A stretch of DNA of 64,000 nt from Puffinus mauretanicus. Taxonomy: Eukaryota; Chordata; Aves; Procellariiformes; Procellariidae. This document shows, piece by piece, positions 40,901-51,634 of the stretch (position 1 is its first letter; every line of letters starts with the position of its first letter). The notes under the pieces were generated by a model that saw only the letters and a list, made by a program, of their open reading frames with translations, was not told where the DNA came from and did not search any database. The stretch covers positions 3,694,001 through 3,758,000 of the forward strand of contig JAJKFH010003229.1 of NCBI GenBank assembly GCA_023333565.1. Reading direction: 5' to 3'. Made by a program: the position numbers and the translations under genes.

Positions 40901-43900
40901 AACACAACTGTGCCTGATCCCCTCATAGCAAAGTCTTATCAGAGAACAAAACTGCATAGAAAACTATTTTGAAATGTTTCAAGTGAAGTGGCTGTACTAA
41001 CAGAGTGGATCCATGTGATGTTGTACAGTAACTTAATGTCATTTTGACAGTCTGGAATAGCTAAAAATAAGTCAGAAAAGCCAAATGCATTTCAGGTTTT
41101 TAATTCCTTATTGTTTGAACCTTCTATTTGCTGCACTGAAAGATTTGGGAAGAGTTTTCTCTTAGTTTACAAAAACTTTAAAACAAATCTTCTCTGTCAA
41201 CCTAGTATAAGCACTAGTCCTTAGGGGTTAGAGGGAAAACATAGCTTTCACACCAGCAGAGAGTGAAAACAAGGGGATCTTTGCCGATTTACATCCCCAG
41301 CGCTTTTGTCCTAGCAGTAAACACAAAGCCTTGTACTATAAAATTACATAGGTTTGGTCTCCTGGGTGACTTGGCTCAGCTTGGAGTTCTCGTTAATTTA
41401 AAAGAAAACACAGTTGTGTTTCTGTGCTCATTTTCAAGCTGACGATACTCCACTCCTTTGGCCACACAGTAAGAAGCCATGGGAGACATATGGAAAGAAT
41501 TGCCAGGATGGTGTCACGCTGCTTGGCATTGTGGAAGCGAGCCTTACTTCTACCGTAGCCCCACAGCACAGCCAATACAGTGTGGCCACTGCTGTTAGCA
41601 GGCCACAGCCCTTGTATTCTCATGGCAATAAAAGGCTTAAGGGTTTGAGAAACATGGTTGGGACTTGTCTGGTCTTGAACTTCTTTAGCTCAGTTGTAGC
41701 TGATCAGCCCATTGCCAACAGTCAGCTGACTACAGTCTAGTTTGTTTTAGCTATAATGGCAGAACTGTCAAGCAGTTTAATGTTTCCTTTGTTTTCAGCT
41801 TTAGATGGGTTTTGTGTAACTCCAATTATTACCCCAAAGCATTATACCATATATGTTCATGGATTTTGCTAGCCTGTTAACATTATATTCCTGAATTTGT
41901 ACACCAACCAGAAAGATGTGTTAGCAGTCAGCTGCTTGGAAATGTGCATGAATAGCATCGAGCTGTCCCAAGAAATACCCCGCTACCAACAGCGGTACAT
42001 CACCTGGTGAAGAACCTGAACACTAAATACCTGCATCATCCCATCTGAGGAAAAAAAGACCCTCCACTGCAGACCACAGGCACACAGGTGAACATCACAA
42101 CAGAGAAGAGGGGGAGATGGTAGAAAGTCTATGTAACAGTTCTAATTGTATTATTAATGGGAATTAGCAATAATTGGAAAATTTGGACAGTAAGTGCTGA
42201 TATCATTGTAACTAGATTAATAATAGCTGCTTGCTACTATTTTGACTAGACTGCTAAAACAATCACACTAAGAACAAAGAACTGCAATGTAAGAGGAGCA
42301 AAGTGTTCATTCCAAGTATAACATTATCAGTTTTTGTAGATCACATGGATATTGAGTAAAAAAAAAAAACCTGCTAGGACTTAGCTCCTTTTCCTATTTT
42401 CTTCCTGTTATTTATTTTCACTGAGAATTTTCATTGACTATTTTCCATTGACTTTCTCTTTTCAATTATGGAATATATTTTCTGCAATCCTTTCCTGCCC
42501 TGAAGACTTACAAGAAGGGTTTTCAAAGGATCTGCTGCCTTGTTCATACGGAGGACTTGACATGCATCTGCACTACAATGTCTGCTCTGGTGTTTCCCCA
42601 CCCCCCCTTAAACACATTTTGTGAGAATAGAAGTTATTTTATTCCAGAAACAAATCTGCTGTGTCAGTTTACTCTCCAGTAGCTGTATCTGTCAGTTTGC
42701 CTGTGTACACAAGGCCTAAAGGAATCTGATGTTCAGATCTCTCTGGAACTAAACCGATTCAGGTGCTTTGCTCCTTTTGGAATCACACATCTATTTTCTT
42801 CATGCTTACTCCCACAGTATCATGCTTTCCTGTCAGGATATTATGTGCCAGTTTTTTCTTCTCCTTCTGCTCTGGCACATTTTCTCCAGTTCAGACTCTT
42901 CCTCAGCTTTTCTCCATCTTGCCAGCTGAAAAGGAAGGGAAAGAAGCATTCATGGAGGCAGTTTTCCAGCTAGTAGATTCTCAAAATTTATGTGGATAAA
43001 CTACAGAGCACTAGTGGACACCAGGGAGGGAGGGGTTCTGCCCAATGGTTCATTTCACCTTACACATCTACCTCAGGTCTCTAAATGAGGACGCCACCTT
43101 TAGTCAGGTAAGAAGCCTCTTTCCCTGTCTGTGGAGGACATGGGGACCCTAACCTCCTGATCTAGAAACCTCAGTCAAGGTGTGTTCTCCTTTCTCATGA
43201 GCATTCAGAGTACAGCCATAAGAGTCTCCACCTTCATCTCATCCCCTCAGCCCCCAATTCCCTTCTCCCTCCAAGTAAGATCTGTCCCACCTTGAGTAGC
43301 AGTTCTGTTTTGCACTTGCACTTCTTTCCTTTCCTTGCCATCTTTTCAGCCATCTTGCTTGCTTGGTCTCTTTCCAGGAAGCTCCTCCGCCAGCTCCCTC
43401 AGTACCCTCGGGTGGATCATGAAGCATAGCGCGTGTTTATCTTCCCAGGACATGCCATTCACAGGGCTATTGTCAAAGCTGACGTGGTGCTATTTTACAA
43501 GGAAGTTACCACCAATGGAAGCTTTGGCCAGTATCCTTTGAAGTCATACAAGCATTTCTGGCAAAGATCGGTTTGGGAAAGCAAGCTGTTAGGGACAGTT
43601 TTCAAGTACAGATACATATGCTAGTATAGACAAAATTTGTAAGAAAGGAGACAAACCATCGCTTTTTCAACCAGAAGGAAACACCCTTTTATTTTCTGTA
43701 GCTGTAGCCAGGATGACAGCAGGTCCTGCGTGGGAAGGTTCCTGTCAGCATTATCCAGGGCTACAGACACAGGGCGGGGTGGGTGGGTGTTTAAGTTAAA
43801 GAACAAAACCAGTATTTCAGACACGTTGACACTCTAGCAAACAGCACTCTACTGTCATAAGAGGAACACTAGGACTAAAATATAGCTCACCTGTCGATTC

Positions 43901-46900
43901 CCTATCCCCCTTCAAAAACAGCCTATAAAAGCTCCAGTCTCATCTATGTTCATTCCCAGTTTTCACCTTTCCTAAGCATATACAGATCTTTGACCGTACC
44001 TGTAACAGCTTTTATGTGTTTCTTTTTCTTCCATTGACAATTCCATGGTGTTTATTAATAAGCTACAGAGAACATGTGCAACATTACCCATCCTTAAATA
44101 AATTCTTTGTGTGAAGTGTATGGTCTTCCCCATCCTCATTCCTTTCCTGCTAGTGGATTCTGTACATGTGAAGTTTTGCTTGTTATTCTTGTCAGTGTTT
44201 TGGGGTGGTTTTTAAGTTACAGAAAAGTGTTTTAAAGTTTGAATCAGGGGATACTGAAACCTCAATTTTAATCCTCTGAAAACATGTATTTTATGTTATA
44301 CCACTTTCTCTCTCTAAAGGGCATAATTAGAGTGAGCTACAAAGTACTGCTGTACTTGAACTAAGTCCCTACCGTATTTAACTGCATACAAATTTAAAGA
44401 ACTCAAAGTGGTATTTTTCCCCCCCTCCCAGTGCATAATGCACAAAGTGCCTAGGACAAGTATAAGGAAGTGTTCCAGAGAGCATGCAGATTCCTGCAAA
44501 GGAGAATTAAACTTCCTATTAATCCTGCATTCAAGGGCAGAAACCAAGAAACTGTGTATAGAAGGAACAGTCACCCAGTAATAGGTACTGCTTATTAAGC
44601 AAGAAGCAATACCTTTTACGTGACTGTATACCATACATCCTGCTGGCACACTAAAACTTTGCTACTATATTTGATTAGGGAAAAACTACAGCTTTCTTTA
44701 ATGTTTAAAAATTGTTCAAGTGTACCATAATACACATTTATACATTTCAAAAGAAAAATTCTCTATTTTATTACTATTTATCTCTATTTAACCCAGTTAA
44801 CTACTCAAGATACTAGGTCCTAATTGAACTTCACAGTAAAAAAGAAATTATTTCAGCTTCTTGGAACAATACACATACCCAAATACACACATTTCCCCAT
44901 GCAGATATAAATATATCTACATCCATATGAAATTTATTCTAAATTTAGACTGTTCATTGCACACCTTAGCAAAGCAGCAGCTAGCAATCCTTGAAAGTGT
45001 GGAAACACTATTTTAAGAGAGTCTGTTGTGTTAATGTACTCGAGCTCCCACCTACAATATGCTAAGAGACATTGTTCTAAATATACACTGATGCCAAATG
45101 CAGGTATTCAATAAAGAAAACCTACAGAAGACCGTAACACTAAACCAAGGAGAAAAATGGTAACTTAACAGGCACTTCTAAAATGTGTTACCTGTGTATG
45201 TTCCATCACAGGAACACATACTCTAATCCAGATCCTTTGTAGTCATTTCTGCCTGTGAGTTCAGGGACATACGGGTGGGATTATGTTTTTTGGGTTCCTT
45301 CTTCAGCAGGTATTTTTCCCACAGTAGCTAGAAGAGAGGGATAGTTACGGAATTCACATGCTTACCTTAAGATAAGCAACCATTTATTATTTTGAATATT
45401 TGCTTACATATATACACTTTACTTTCACTACCCATAGTAGCAATATATAGGACACAGGAGACAGGTGCTAGGAATCTACCTAAACAAGTCTCAGAAGGAA
45501 CTCAGCTGGTGAATCTATTTAGGGAACTCACTCTGAACCACAGTCAGCTGCCCTCCATGTTTAATGGAGGAACATGTTTAAAGCTACAGGTGCTGCTTGA
45601 GGCCAGCATACCTGGTTCTTCCATCAAGGGTAGATCTAATTGAACAAATACAAGAACCCACTTTGAATAACCTAATGTTTATCAACCTGGAGTTTCTATC
45701 TCCCACCTCTAACATGCCAATAATTCGGATAGGGAAGCATCAGAAAATCATACAAGTTTATCTTTGCACCTTTGTGTTTTGCTGCTGCTTTGCTGGAATA
45801 TAGATGTAAAAGATCATGCTGTCTTGTCTCAATCTTTGGTTAAAAAATTGAACACACGTTTACCTCCACAAAAAAAAAATCTAGAGATCCTTATGGGCTG
45901 CTCCCATAGATGTCCTTAATAAAAAAAGAAATCCACATGTTAAAAAAAATATATATCTGGAAAAAGCATGTCTGAAAAGGTAGGCCTATCAAGCCATCAA
46001 CTGTTAACATTCCCAAGAAAAACATACTCTGTATATAATGAAAAACATCAACCAACCTTCAATTAAAGGGCAGAGTTCATGGTTCTCTTCAGACATCCAG
46101 GATGAACTGTCACTTACCAGCATTCAAAACCTCATTAGAGATGAAACTGCCTCAAAAATTACACTGGAGTAATTTGATTGGAAAGATTAGTACTTATAAC
46201 AATTCCTTTGGCAGGTATGCAAGTAGGAAAACATTTTAGTTACCTGAACAGGAAAGAACCTGAGACCCATCACTACAGGCTAAGCTTGAGTACTACTTCA
46301 AGACAAAGCAGTAAATAGAGAAAAGGCAGGGGGGAGAAGCTTTTATAAGAGAAACAGTGCCTACCAATGGGGGAGAACAGTGCAAAATTCATTAGAGCTT
46401 TTTGGAGAAAACTTAAAAACTTGCAGTAGTAAAATTAAGTAGTGTTGGGTAACAAAAAAAACCTTTTCAAAATTGTTATTCCTTTAGACTATAACTGCTT
46501 GCTTTTGTTTTATTAAAAAAAAATAACTTGGAACACTCACACTATATAAGAAACCCTGACAATTAGTTAAATACATAGAAGATCGAAGACAAATAACTGT
46601 AATATCTGCATTAAACCAACAAAATACTGATAAGTGTTCTTAATTAGTATTTTGAATTCATTGCTCAAATGTACACCAAGCTTTTCTTAAAGGTGTGCTG
46701 CTACCAGCCTTGTTTATTTTCCTCCCCTTGAAGCCGTAAAACATATGACCTTCAATACTGTGTGGAAAGCCATTTTATCTAATGCTTTTAAAGCCTTCTT
46801 TTACATTACATTTTACCCTTGAACTTAAAAAAACCCCCATACACGAAACAAACCACCCCATACGGTTATTGTGCCATTCCCATCTCTGAGCACAGGTCAA

Positions 46901-46964
46901 GCAAAGGCTGTGGAGACAAGAAAAATGACATATGTTGTTCCTTCAGACATCACAGGGATTTTTT
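28901..46964. other. Intergenic, 3' side of MIS18A, no gene recognised
   Basis: AT-rich except for GC-rich blocks near 29,060-29,380, 35,640-36,390, 37,080-38,180 and 39,800-40,450. The longest ORF of the window (254 codons, minus, 35,622-36,386) lies in one of these and shows no domain. An A/C-rich simple repeat lies at 34,832-34,862. The right end may include longer MIS18A 3' UTR forms. Confidence 0.65.
34832..34862. repeat. (AAAAC)n-like simple repeat
   Basis: A-rich tract with AAAAC and AAACC units. Confidence 0.85.
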
Positions 46965-46970
46965 TTTATT
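46965..46970 (-). terminator. MIS18A: Probable MIS18A poly(A) signal
   Basis: AATAAA on the minus strand, about 315 nt past the MIS18A stop and the first such hexamer in that direction. It is followed by a TG-rich stretch (CTGTGATGTCTG) suitable as a downstream element. Another AATAAA lies further on, near 46,710, so longer 3' UTRs are possible. Confidence 0.55.
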
Positions 46971-47284
46971 GGCTTAGGAAGGAGAAGCACACCTAGTTCA
47001 GTAGATATTGAAGTCAGGAGATAAATGCTTTGCTTTCAGAGATAAAAATTTAAATATATATTTACATATGAACCAAAAGTCTACAGAAACTTGATTAAAA
47101 AAATTCTATTTCTTTTTGTGGTATCCTTTTAACAGAAAACAGAGGAACTCCTTGTCTGTGGTGAAGACTCATAGGCAGCATTGTTCTACTGCAGCATGAG
47201 CCACCAATGTCTTTCACTTTTTTGCACAGCTTTTGCAATGTTCCCACAGATTCCAGAGGATTACAAGGACAAGTTTCACATACA

Positions 47285-47404
47285 TCATTCTCCTGCAGTT
47301 AAACTTCCTGCGTGTAATTTCTTCCCAACTTTATTGTGAAGAGAAGCCATACTCGATTCAACAGCAGTCAGTCTTGTCTCCAGAGCCTTTAATACAGTGT
47401 CTGC
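47285..47404 (-). CDS. MIS18A: MIS18A coding exon 5 with stop
   Basis: Begins after acceptor TTTACAG and codes the last 39 residues, then TGA at 47,285-47,287. The helical segment [11 protein letters not shown] matches human EDVLKALQMKLWEAE, the C-terminal coiled-coil that assembles Mis18 oligomers. After that the tail diverges from human. Confidence 0.9.
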   Translation of the reverse strand, partial: ADTVLKALETRLTAVESSMASLHNKVGKKLHAGSLTAGE

Positions 47405-50373
47405 CTGTAAACAGGGAAAGATACTTGGTTATAAACAGAACTTGACAATATAAAGAGCAAGCATGGATTTCACCAAGCACTCAAATTTGATCTTGCATCA
47501 CCAATCCTATTGGATTCTATCCCTGCTACTTTCATAGTTTGAAAGCTCACTCAACTCTAACATTAACTCTCCATATTTTCTCAAATCTATAATTGTCTTC
47601 AACCTTGGTAAGCGTCAGATCCACATATTCAGCTTTTGCTAGACAACCATCAGCTTTCAGAGCCAACTTTGTTACACTGTTTTCTCCCAACTGATTGCTA
47701 CCTGCAATCAGAAGTTTTCAGTAAAGCAAAATGTCAACTTTATTTATTATGTAATATTTCACTACAAAGTTACAGCAAAAGCATTAAGTCAGTTTACATG
47801 AAAGACAGAAGAGACATGACTAAAGCAAAGTTAAGTGAAAATCTGGAGAAGTGAATCAGAACTAATTAGAAACGAAAGTTCTAATTACTGACATAGATAC
47901 GAATCTAAAGCTGCACTTAAACAGAAAATGCTAATTACCATTAAAATTGAAGGAAAAGTTACTGAAAATCTTGCATAACACAAGATATTAATAGCATGAA
48001 GTATTACAGCATATGTTAAAATTCACAGAATTTATCTGGATGAAATAAGGATATAAAGGATATTAAGATTTCATAGAGGTGATTTAAACAAAGAATGGTA
48101 TGAGGTTAAATCTTACCCTTTGTAGCACCTCTTCCAAGACAGCTCGACTTTCAAGAGTTAAAGGTTCCTCATCAGTAAGAGCTTGCTTTTCTGAGGATCC
48201 TAGAATGTAACTGATACACTACAGTTTAGATCATGCACTTTTCACTCTGAAGGCAAAAAGATGTAGGACTCATACATCGTTGTCAATTATTATGAGATTA
48301 TTATTAATACACTAGCAAAATGGAAGCATGATTCCAGCAACAACAAAAAAAGTATCTTTATTTGGTAATCTTGTAAACAAACTGTATGGTGGAATGAAAA
48401 GAGTTTTAACTCCAAGAGACAGTTAGTAATTCTGGTGCTACAGGATATGGTGAAAAATTATGCAGACATTAAGAAAAGTGTCACTGGGAGAACCAGCCAT
48501 CACCATTACTGCACAACAAAATGCCATTTTGTCACCATGTTAGCATTTCAGAGAATTTTACTGCCATGGAAAAAGCAAAGTATCATAGCTGTGGAAAGAA
48601 AAAAAAAATCTGTCCAGAGTAGGAAGGGAACATCCACATAGATACAGCAAAACAAACTGGAACTTAACAAAAAGCAGAAACATTAAAACTAGCCCAGACA
48701 GAAATAACCTATCACTGTTTACTAGTGTAATGCTTGGATAAAAGCACTCTGATGTGGAGACTTAATTCAGGATATAGTTATTGAAGAATATTTTAAGACC
48801 ACTTTTAAGTGCTATAAACCAATTAAAATCAATACAATAGCACACCTTCATTTTCTAGACAGTTTTTGACTGCAAGACAGTTAAGTGAGAGCCTCAAGCA
48901 CATATTCAGTTTTAAGATTTGCTTTTGCTTACCTTTGCAAGGAAAAAGCAGACTTGACCAGTACAGATCAGACCTCACCTTAAGTTCTGCTTAAGCCCCT
49001 CTCCCCATGTTCTCTACTGATATTTACCTCTAACAGCTTACAGCCAGGCCTATTTGGTACTACCTATGACTGCAGGCTCATTTTATGTTGTCTAAAGCAG
49101 AGCACATATGTAGTCTCTTCTGATCAAATGAGAAAGAACCCTCTGGCATTGTGTACCTAGTATTATTTTCCTGGGTGGTATGCAATTTCTTACACAAAAG
49201 GCAGCCCTGGTATCTTCTTTTTTCTAGAATTTGTTTAACATTACACAGATGATGTTTCTCACACTTCAGCACTACGATGCTAACGGCGTTAATACAGAAA
49301 ACTGCTCTGGAACAGAGCAGCAGGAACAGCTACCTCCAGACATGCCACAAATATTAACAGGAGCATCCCTCAGTAAGATGCCTGGGTGAAGCTTAGCTGG
49401 CAGGCTTACCAATAAAAAGTCTGCCTTTACCTTTCAATTGAGTCAACATTGAAACAGAACAAATCCCTCTTGTAGTCGAGATTCTTTGGGGTGCATCTAT
49501 AGATGTTGCCAAGTGTCATTGAGCAGCCAGAGCAGAATAATGTTTCAATCATGCTGTAAGTAGAATGTGCAACATTTATTCAGGTGAAAAGAAGAAACAC
49601 CTCTCCCCATCCCTATTCTAAAAAAAAAAAAAACACCACAAAAAAAACCCAAACCATTATGATTTTTTTAGAGCATTCACTCCTGCTTTACATAGTGCAA
49701 TTACAAGCATTCATCTTTCAGCCTGCGTTCCCGGTGGCCGCCTGACCTCAGCAAAACCAACACATAAGCGCCTCGTACAGACCGCCCGAAAGAAGCGTTC
49801 CAGACCCAGGCCCCCCCGCCCTGCCCGGGGGAACACGGGCACTCCCTGCGGGGCAGGCCGGCAGCACCTGACGGGCCGTTTATCAGGCTTTTCCTCAGCA
49901 CCTTCCCCGGGGCCTCTCGGCTCCCTCAGGAGAGGGGAAGGGAAGGGCCCAGGTGGGGACCCCCCACCCCCGGGGCAGCAGCGGGGCTCCGCGGCCGGGC
50001 CTCACCATCCGCACTCGCCGGGCCGCTTGGAGAGCTTCCGCTCCTCGTCCACCGAGACGCTGGCGGCCGCACCTGCGCAGAAGGGGGGAGGGAGGTGACC
50101 AACGGCCGCCGCGCGGGGCAGGGCGGGGCGCGGGGGGGGGCAGGACTCACTGCGCAGCAGGATGCAGCCCGCCTCCTCGTCGTTGGTCACCCAGCTCAGC
50201 GTGTCGCCCACCGGCCGCTTGCAGCCGGCGCAGAGGAACACCATGGGCAGCAGGTCTGCGTCCTCCCGCCGCTGCTCTGCCGCCGGCGCCCGCCCGCCGC
50301 CCACCTCCAGCAGCGACAGGGAGGAGTCCAGCTCCGCCACAAGGCCCGGCGGCGTGTAGAGCGCGCCCGCCAT
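47285..50373 (-). CDS. MIS18A: MIS18A, Mis18 kinetochore protein A (5 coding exons, complete, 208 aa)
   Basis: Subunit of the Mis18 complex (with MIS18B and M18BP1), which marks centromeres in late mitosis/G1 so that HJURP can load CENP-A nucleosomes. I assembled it from five exons whose phases agree (223+67+123+94+120 nt, 208 codons plus stop). Seen: a Yippee/Mis18-type zinc-binding domain with C48-x2-C51 (context [13 protein letters not shown]) and C104-x2-C107 (context [10 protein letters not shown]), the conserved block [15 protein letters not shown] at about residues 116-130, then a C-terminal helical/coiled-coil stretch from about residue 150. The human protein is 233 aa; most of the shortening is N-terminal, where similarity is weak. 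The chosen start at 50,373 has G at -3 and G at +4 and begins MAGALY. An in-frame upstream ATG at 50,508 would add 45 low-complexity residues and is less likely. It is divergent from MRAP across a CpG island. Identity is certain by sequence; exon ends are my reading of GT-AG signals. Confidence 0.95.
47405..48116 (-). other. MIS18A: MIS18A intron 4
   Basis: 712 nt, GTAAGA to TTTACAG. Nothing else recognised. Confidence 0.85.
48117..48210 (-). CDS. MIS18A: MIS18A coding exon 4
   Basis: A 94-nt exon, acceptor GTATCAG, donor GTAAGA, completing S138 and coding residues 139-169. It reads YILGSSEKQ at its start (human YVLGSSEKQ) and continues into a Glu/Leu-rich helix with [15 protein letters not shown] nearer AG at 48,200-48,201 is also present but would drop the conserved SYILG, so it is rejected as the acceptor. 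Confidence 0.92.
48211..49430 (-). other. MIS18A: MIS18A intron 3
   Basis: 1,220 nt, GTAAAG to GTATCAG, AT-rich. Nothing else recognised. Confidence 0.85.
49431..49553 (-). CDS. MIS18A: MIS18A coding exon 3
   Basis: A 123-nt exon from acceptor CTTACAG to donor GTAAAG, residues 97-137 plus two bases. It holds the second zinc-binding pair C104-x2-C107 and the family signature [15 protein letters not shown]. This is the most strongly conserved part of the gene here and is what makes the identification secure. Confidence 0.95.
49554..50005 (-). other. MIS18A: MIS18A intron 2
   Basis: 452 nt. Composition switches abruptly from AT-rich (with an A-run at 49,620-49,633) to the CpG island at about 49,730. 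Confidence 0.85.
50006..50072 (-). CDS. MIS18A: MIS18A coding exon 2
   Basis: A 67-nt exon between acceptor CTGCGCAG and donor GTGAGG. It completes S75 and codes through G96 plus two bases, including [12 protein letters not shown], which matches human VSVDKEQKLSKR. Where human has CVSC just before this motif, the window codes SAAA, so a cysteine pair is lost. The intron before it is only 78 nt. Confidence 0.9.
50151..50373 (-). CDS. MIS18A: MIS18A coding exon 1
   Basis: Codes residues 1-74 plus one base. It carries the first zinc-binding cysteine pair (C48, C51) and the conserved GDTLSWV segment, and ends at ILLR. The donor is GTGAGT directly after position 50,151. It is very GC-rich and lies wholly inside the CpG island. 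Confidence 0.93.
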
Positions 50374-50690
50374 CGCCTTCAAACCGCCCGCGCCGGAAGC
50401 GGCAGTGACGCCCGCCCGCTGCAAGAGCCGCGCCACGCCCACCGCCCGCCGGGGCGGAAAATACCTCCCGCCCCGCCTAGGGGGCGGGGAAGCACCGCGC
50501 GTGGCCACGCCCGCCCAGAGGTCCCGCCCTCCCCCCCCCCCCAGCCGTTAACGGTTCTGGTGGACGGGGCGGGGCGGCAGGTGTTGGCTCGCCGCTGTCT
50601 CCGCTGGAGGCCTGCGCCTGTGGGCCCCAGCAACGCGTACGGAAACGCGTCGCGGGGGCTCGAATGCTGTAGCGGTGGGGAGGCACGGAA

Positions 50691-50699
50691 AAGATGGCG
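50691..50699 (+). promoter_or_regulatory. YY1-like site AAGATGGCG
   Basis: Matches the core of the YY1 consensus, often found near the start of transcription in CpG-island promoters. Its position and plus orientation would suit a transcription start for a rightward transcript such as MRAP. It also contains the ATG of a 56-codon ORF. Confidence 0.45.
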
Positions 50700-50864
50700 A
50701 TGCGTGCTTTGAAAGCTGCCTTTAACCGACCTGACGCTTTTTGTGCTGCGTTTGCGTACCTGGCTCGCGGTTCTAAATGGTGCCTCGCCGCACTCCGCGC
50801 CCCGGAGGTGTCCCGGGAGGCCTGCCTTTCCCCCGCACCCTGGGTGCAGTCAAAAGAAGGCTGA
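50694..50864 (+). CDS. Small ORF (56 aa) in the CpG island, possible upstream ORF
   Basis: An uninterrupted ATG-to-TGA frame in the intergenic part of the island, starting within the YY1-like site and beginning MAMRALKAAFNRPD. I do not recognise the protein; it has no clear signal peptide or domain. GC-rich sequence makes open frames likely, so this could be chance. If MRAP's untranslated first exon lies here, it would be an upstream ORF on that message. Annotated only as a candidate. Confidence 0.2.
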   Translation: MAMRALKAAFNRPDAFCAAFAYLARGSKWCLAALRAPEVSREACLSPAPWVQSKEG

Positions 50865-51528
50865 GGGTCTGTTTCAGTTTTAGCATGAGTAATTGGTGGT
50901 GTGGAAACCTCAGTGTAAGAACGCGTGTGTGCGTTTGCCTAGGCACAAGACTTCTGTGGGCCAAACACCTTCCACTGGTCTGCCTTCGTCTTGGTTGGGA
51001 GCCTGCCTTTCCATCCCACCATGGGGTGGAGGGAATGAAGAAGTAGGAAAGCAAAATACATGGTTATTCCAATACGTCCTTTCTGTAGGAAGCATTTTGT
51101 CAGGTCTTACCTACGTTTTTATATCCAGAGAAATTCAGAAATGTCTTTCAGGCCAGGTCTCAGTAGCTCCAGGGAGTGTTGCGTTGCTGCGAGTTTCTGA
51201 GAGGGAAGGGTTTGTGATCCAGCTGGCACTTGTCCACCCCATTCTTAGGTTACTTGACATCCATCTCAGTTTAAAATATGCTGAGGAATAACATAATTGC
51301 CCACCAGGAAGTGAAGATTACATTGTAAGGGCTGCTGTTTCATAGCTGTCGGACATTAATATTCATTGCTGCTAAATGTTTTTTAGTACCAAGGCAGTCC
51401 TTGAGCTGTGGGACCCCAGAGTGATTTACATAGGCATCAGTTATGCAATCTCTTTCTGAGGGCGCTGAAGTACAATGAAAAAAAGTATTTGGTTGGAGTT
51501 CTGAGCTGGTTTAAAATGCACCACTGAA

Positions 51529-51634
51529 ATGGCTAACAGGACAAACTCCTCTGAGTATTTTTGGTCGTATGAATATTATTGGGATTATATAGATCCAATT
51601 CCAGTAGATGGAAGCAAGTTGAAGGTTAATAAAT
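51529..51634 (+). CDS. MRAP: MRAP first coding exon
   Basis: Codes residues 1-35 plus the first base of Y36. The start is supported by near identity of the N-terminus to human MRAP (MANGTNAS..., YEYYLDYLDLIPVD). The donor is GTAAGT right after position 51,634. The untranslated 5' part and any upstream non-coding exon could not be fixed; a GTAAGA donor at 50,915 is one candidate. Confidence 0.93.

Larger units (their letters stand above)
49730..50870. promoter_or_regulatory. CpG island, likely bidirectional MIS18A/MRAP promoter region
   Basis: CpG-dense, GC-rich block in otherwise AT-rich sequence. It covers MIS18A exons 1-2 and extends about 500 bp upstream of the MIS18A ATG toward MRAP. It contains GC boxes (GGGGCGGGG), TGCGCA elements resembling NRF1 half sites, a 12-C run at 50,531-50,542 and a 9-G run at 50,132-50,140. 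No TATA box stands out near either gene, as expected for a dispersed CpG-island promoter. Whether MRAP transcription starts here or nearer its coding exon cannot be told from sequence. Confidence 0.85.

Noticed and set aside
1..46900. HUNK coding exons
   Set aside because: Expected nearby by synteny, but no kinase or HUNK-like sequence was seen on the plus strand.
50002..50508. Longer MIS18A start at 50,508 adding 45 residues
   Set aside because: The extra residues are low-complexity Arg/Pro/Ala without similarity to human MIS18A, and the downstream ATG has a good context.
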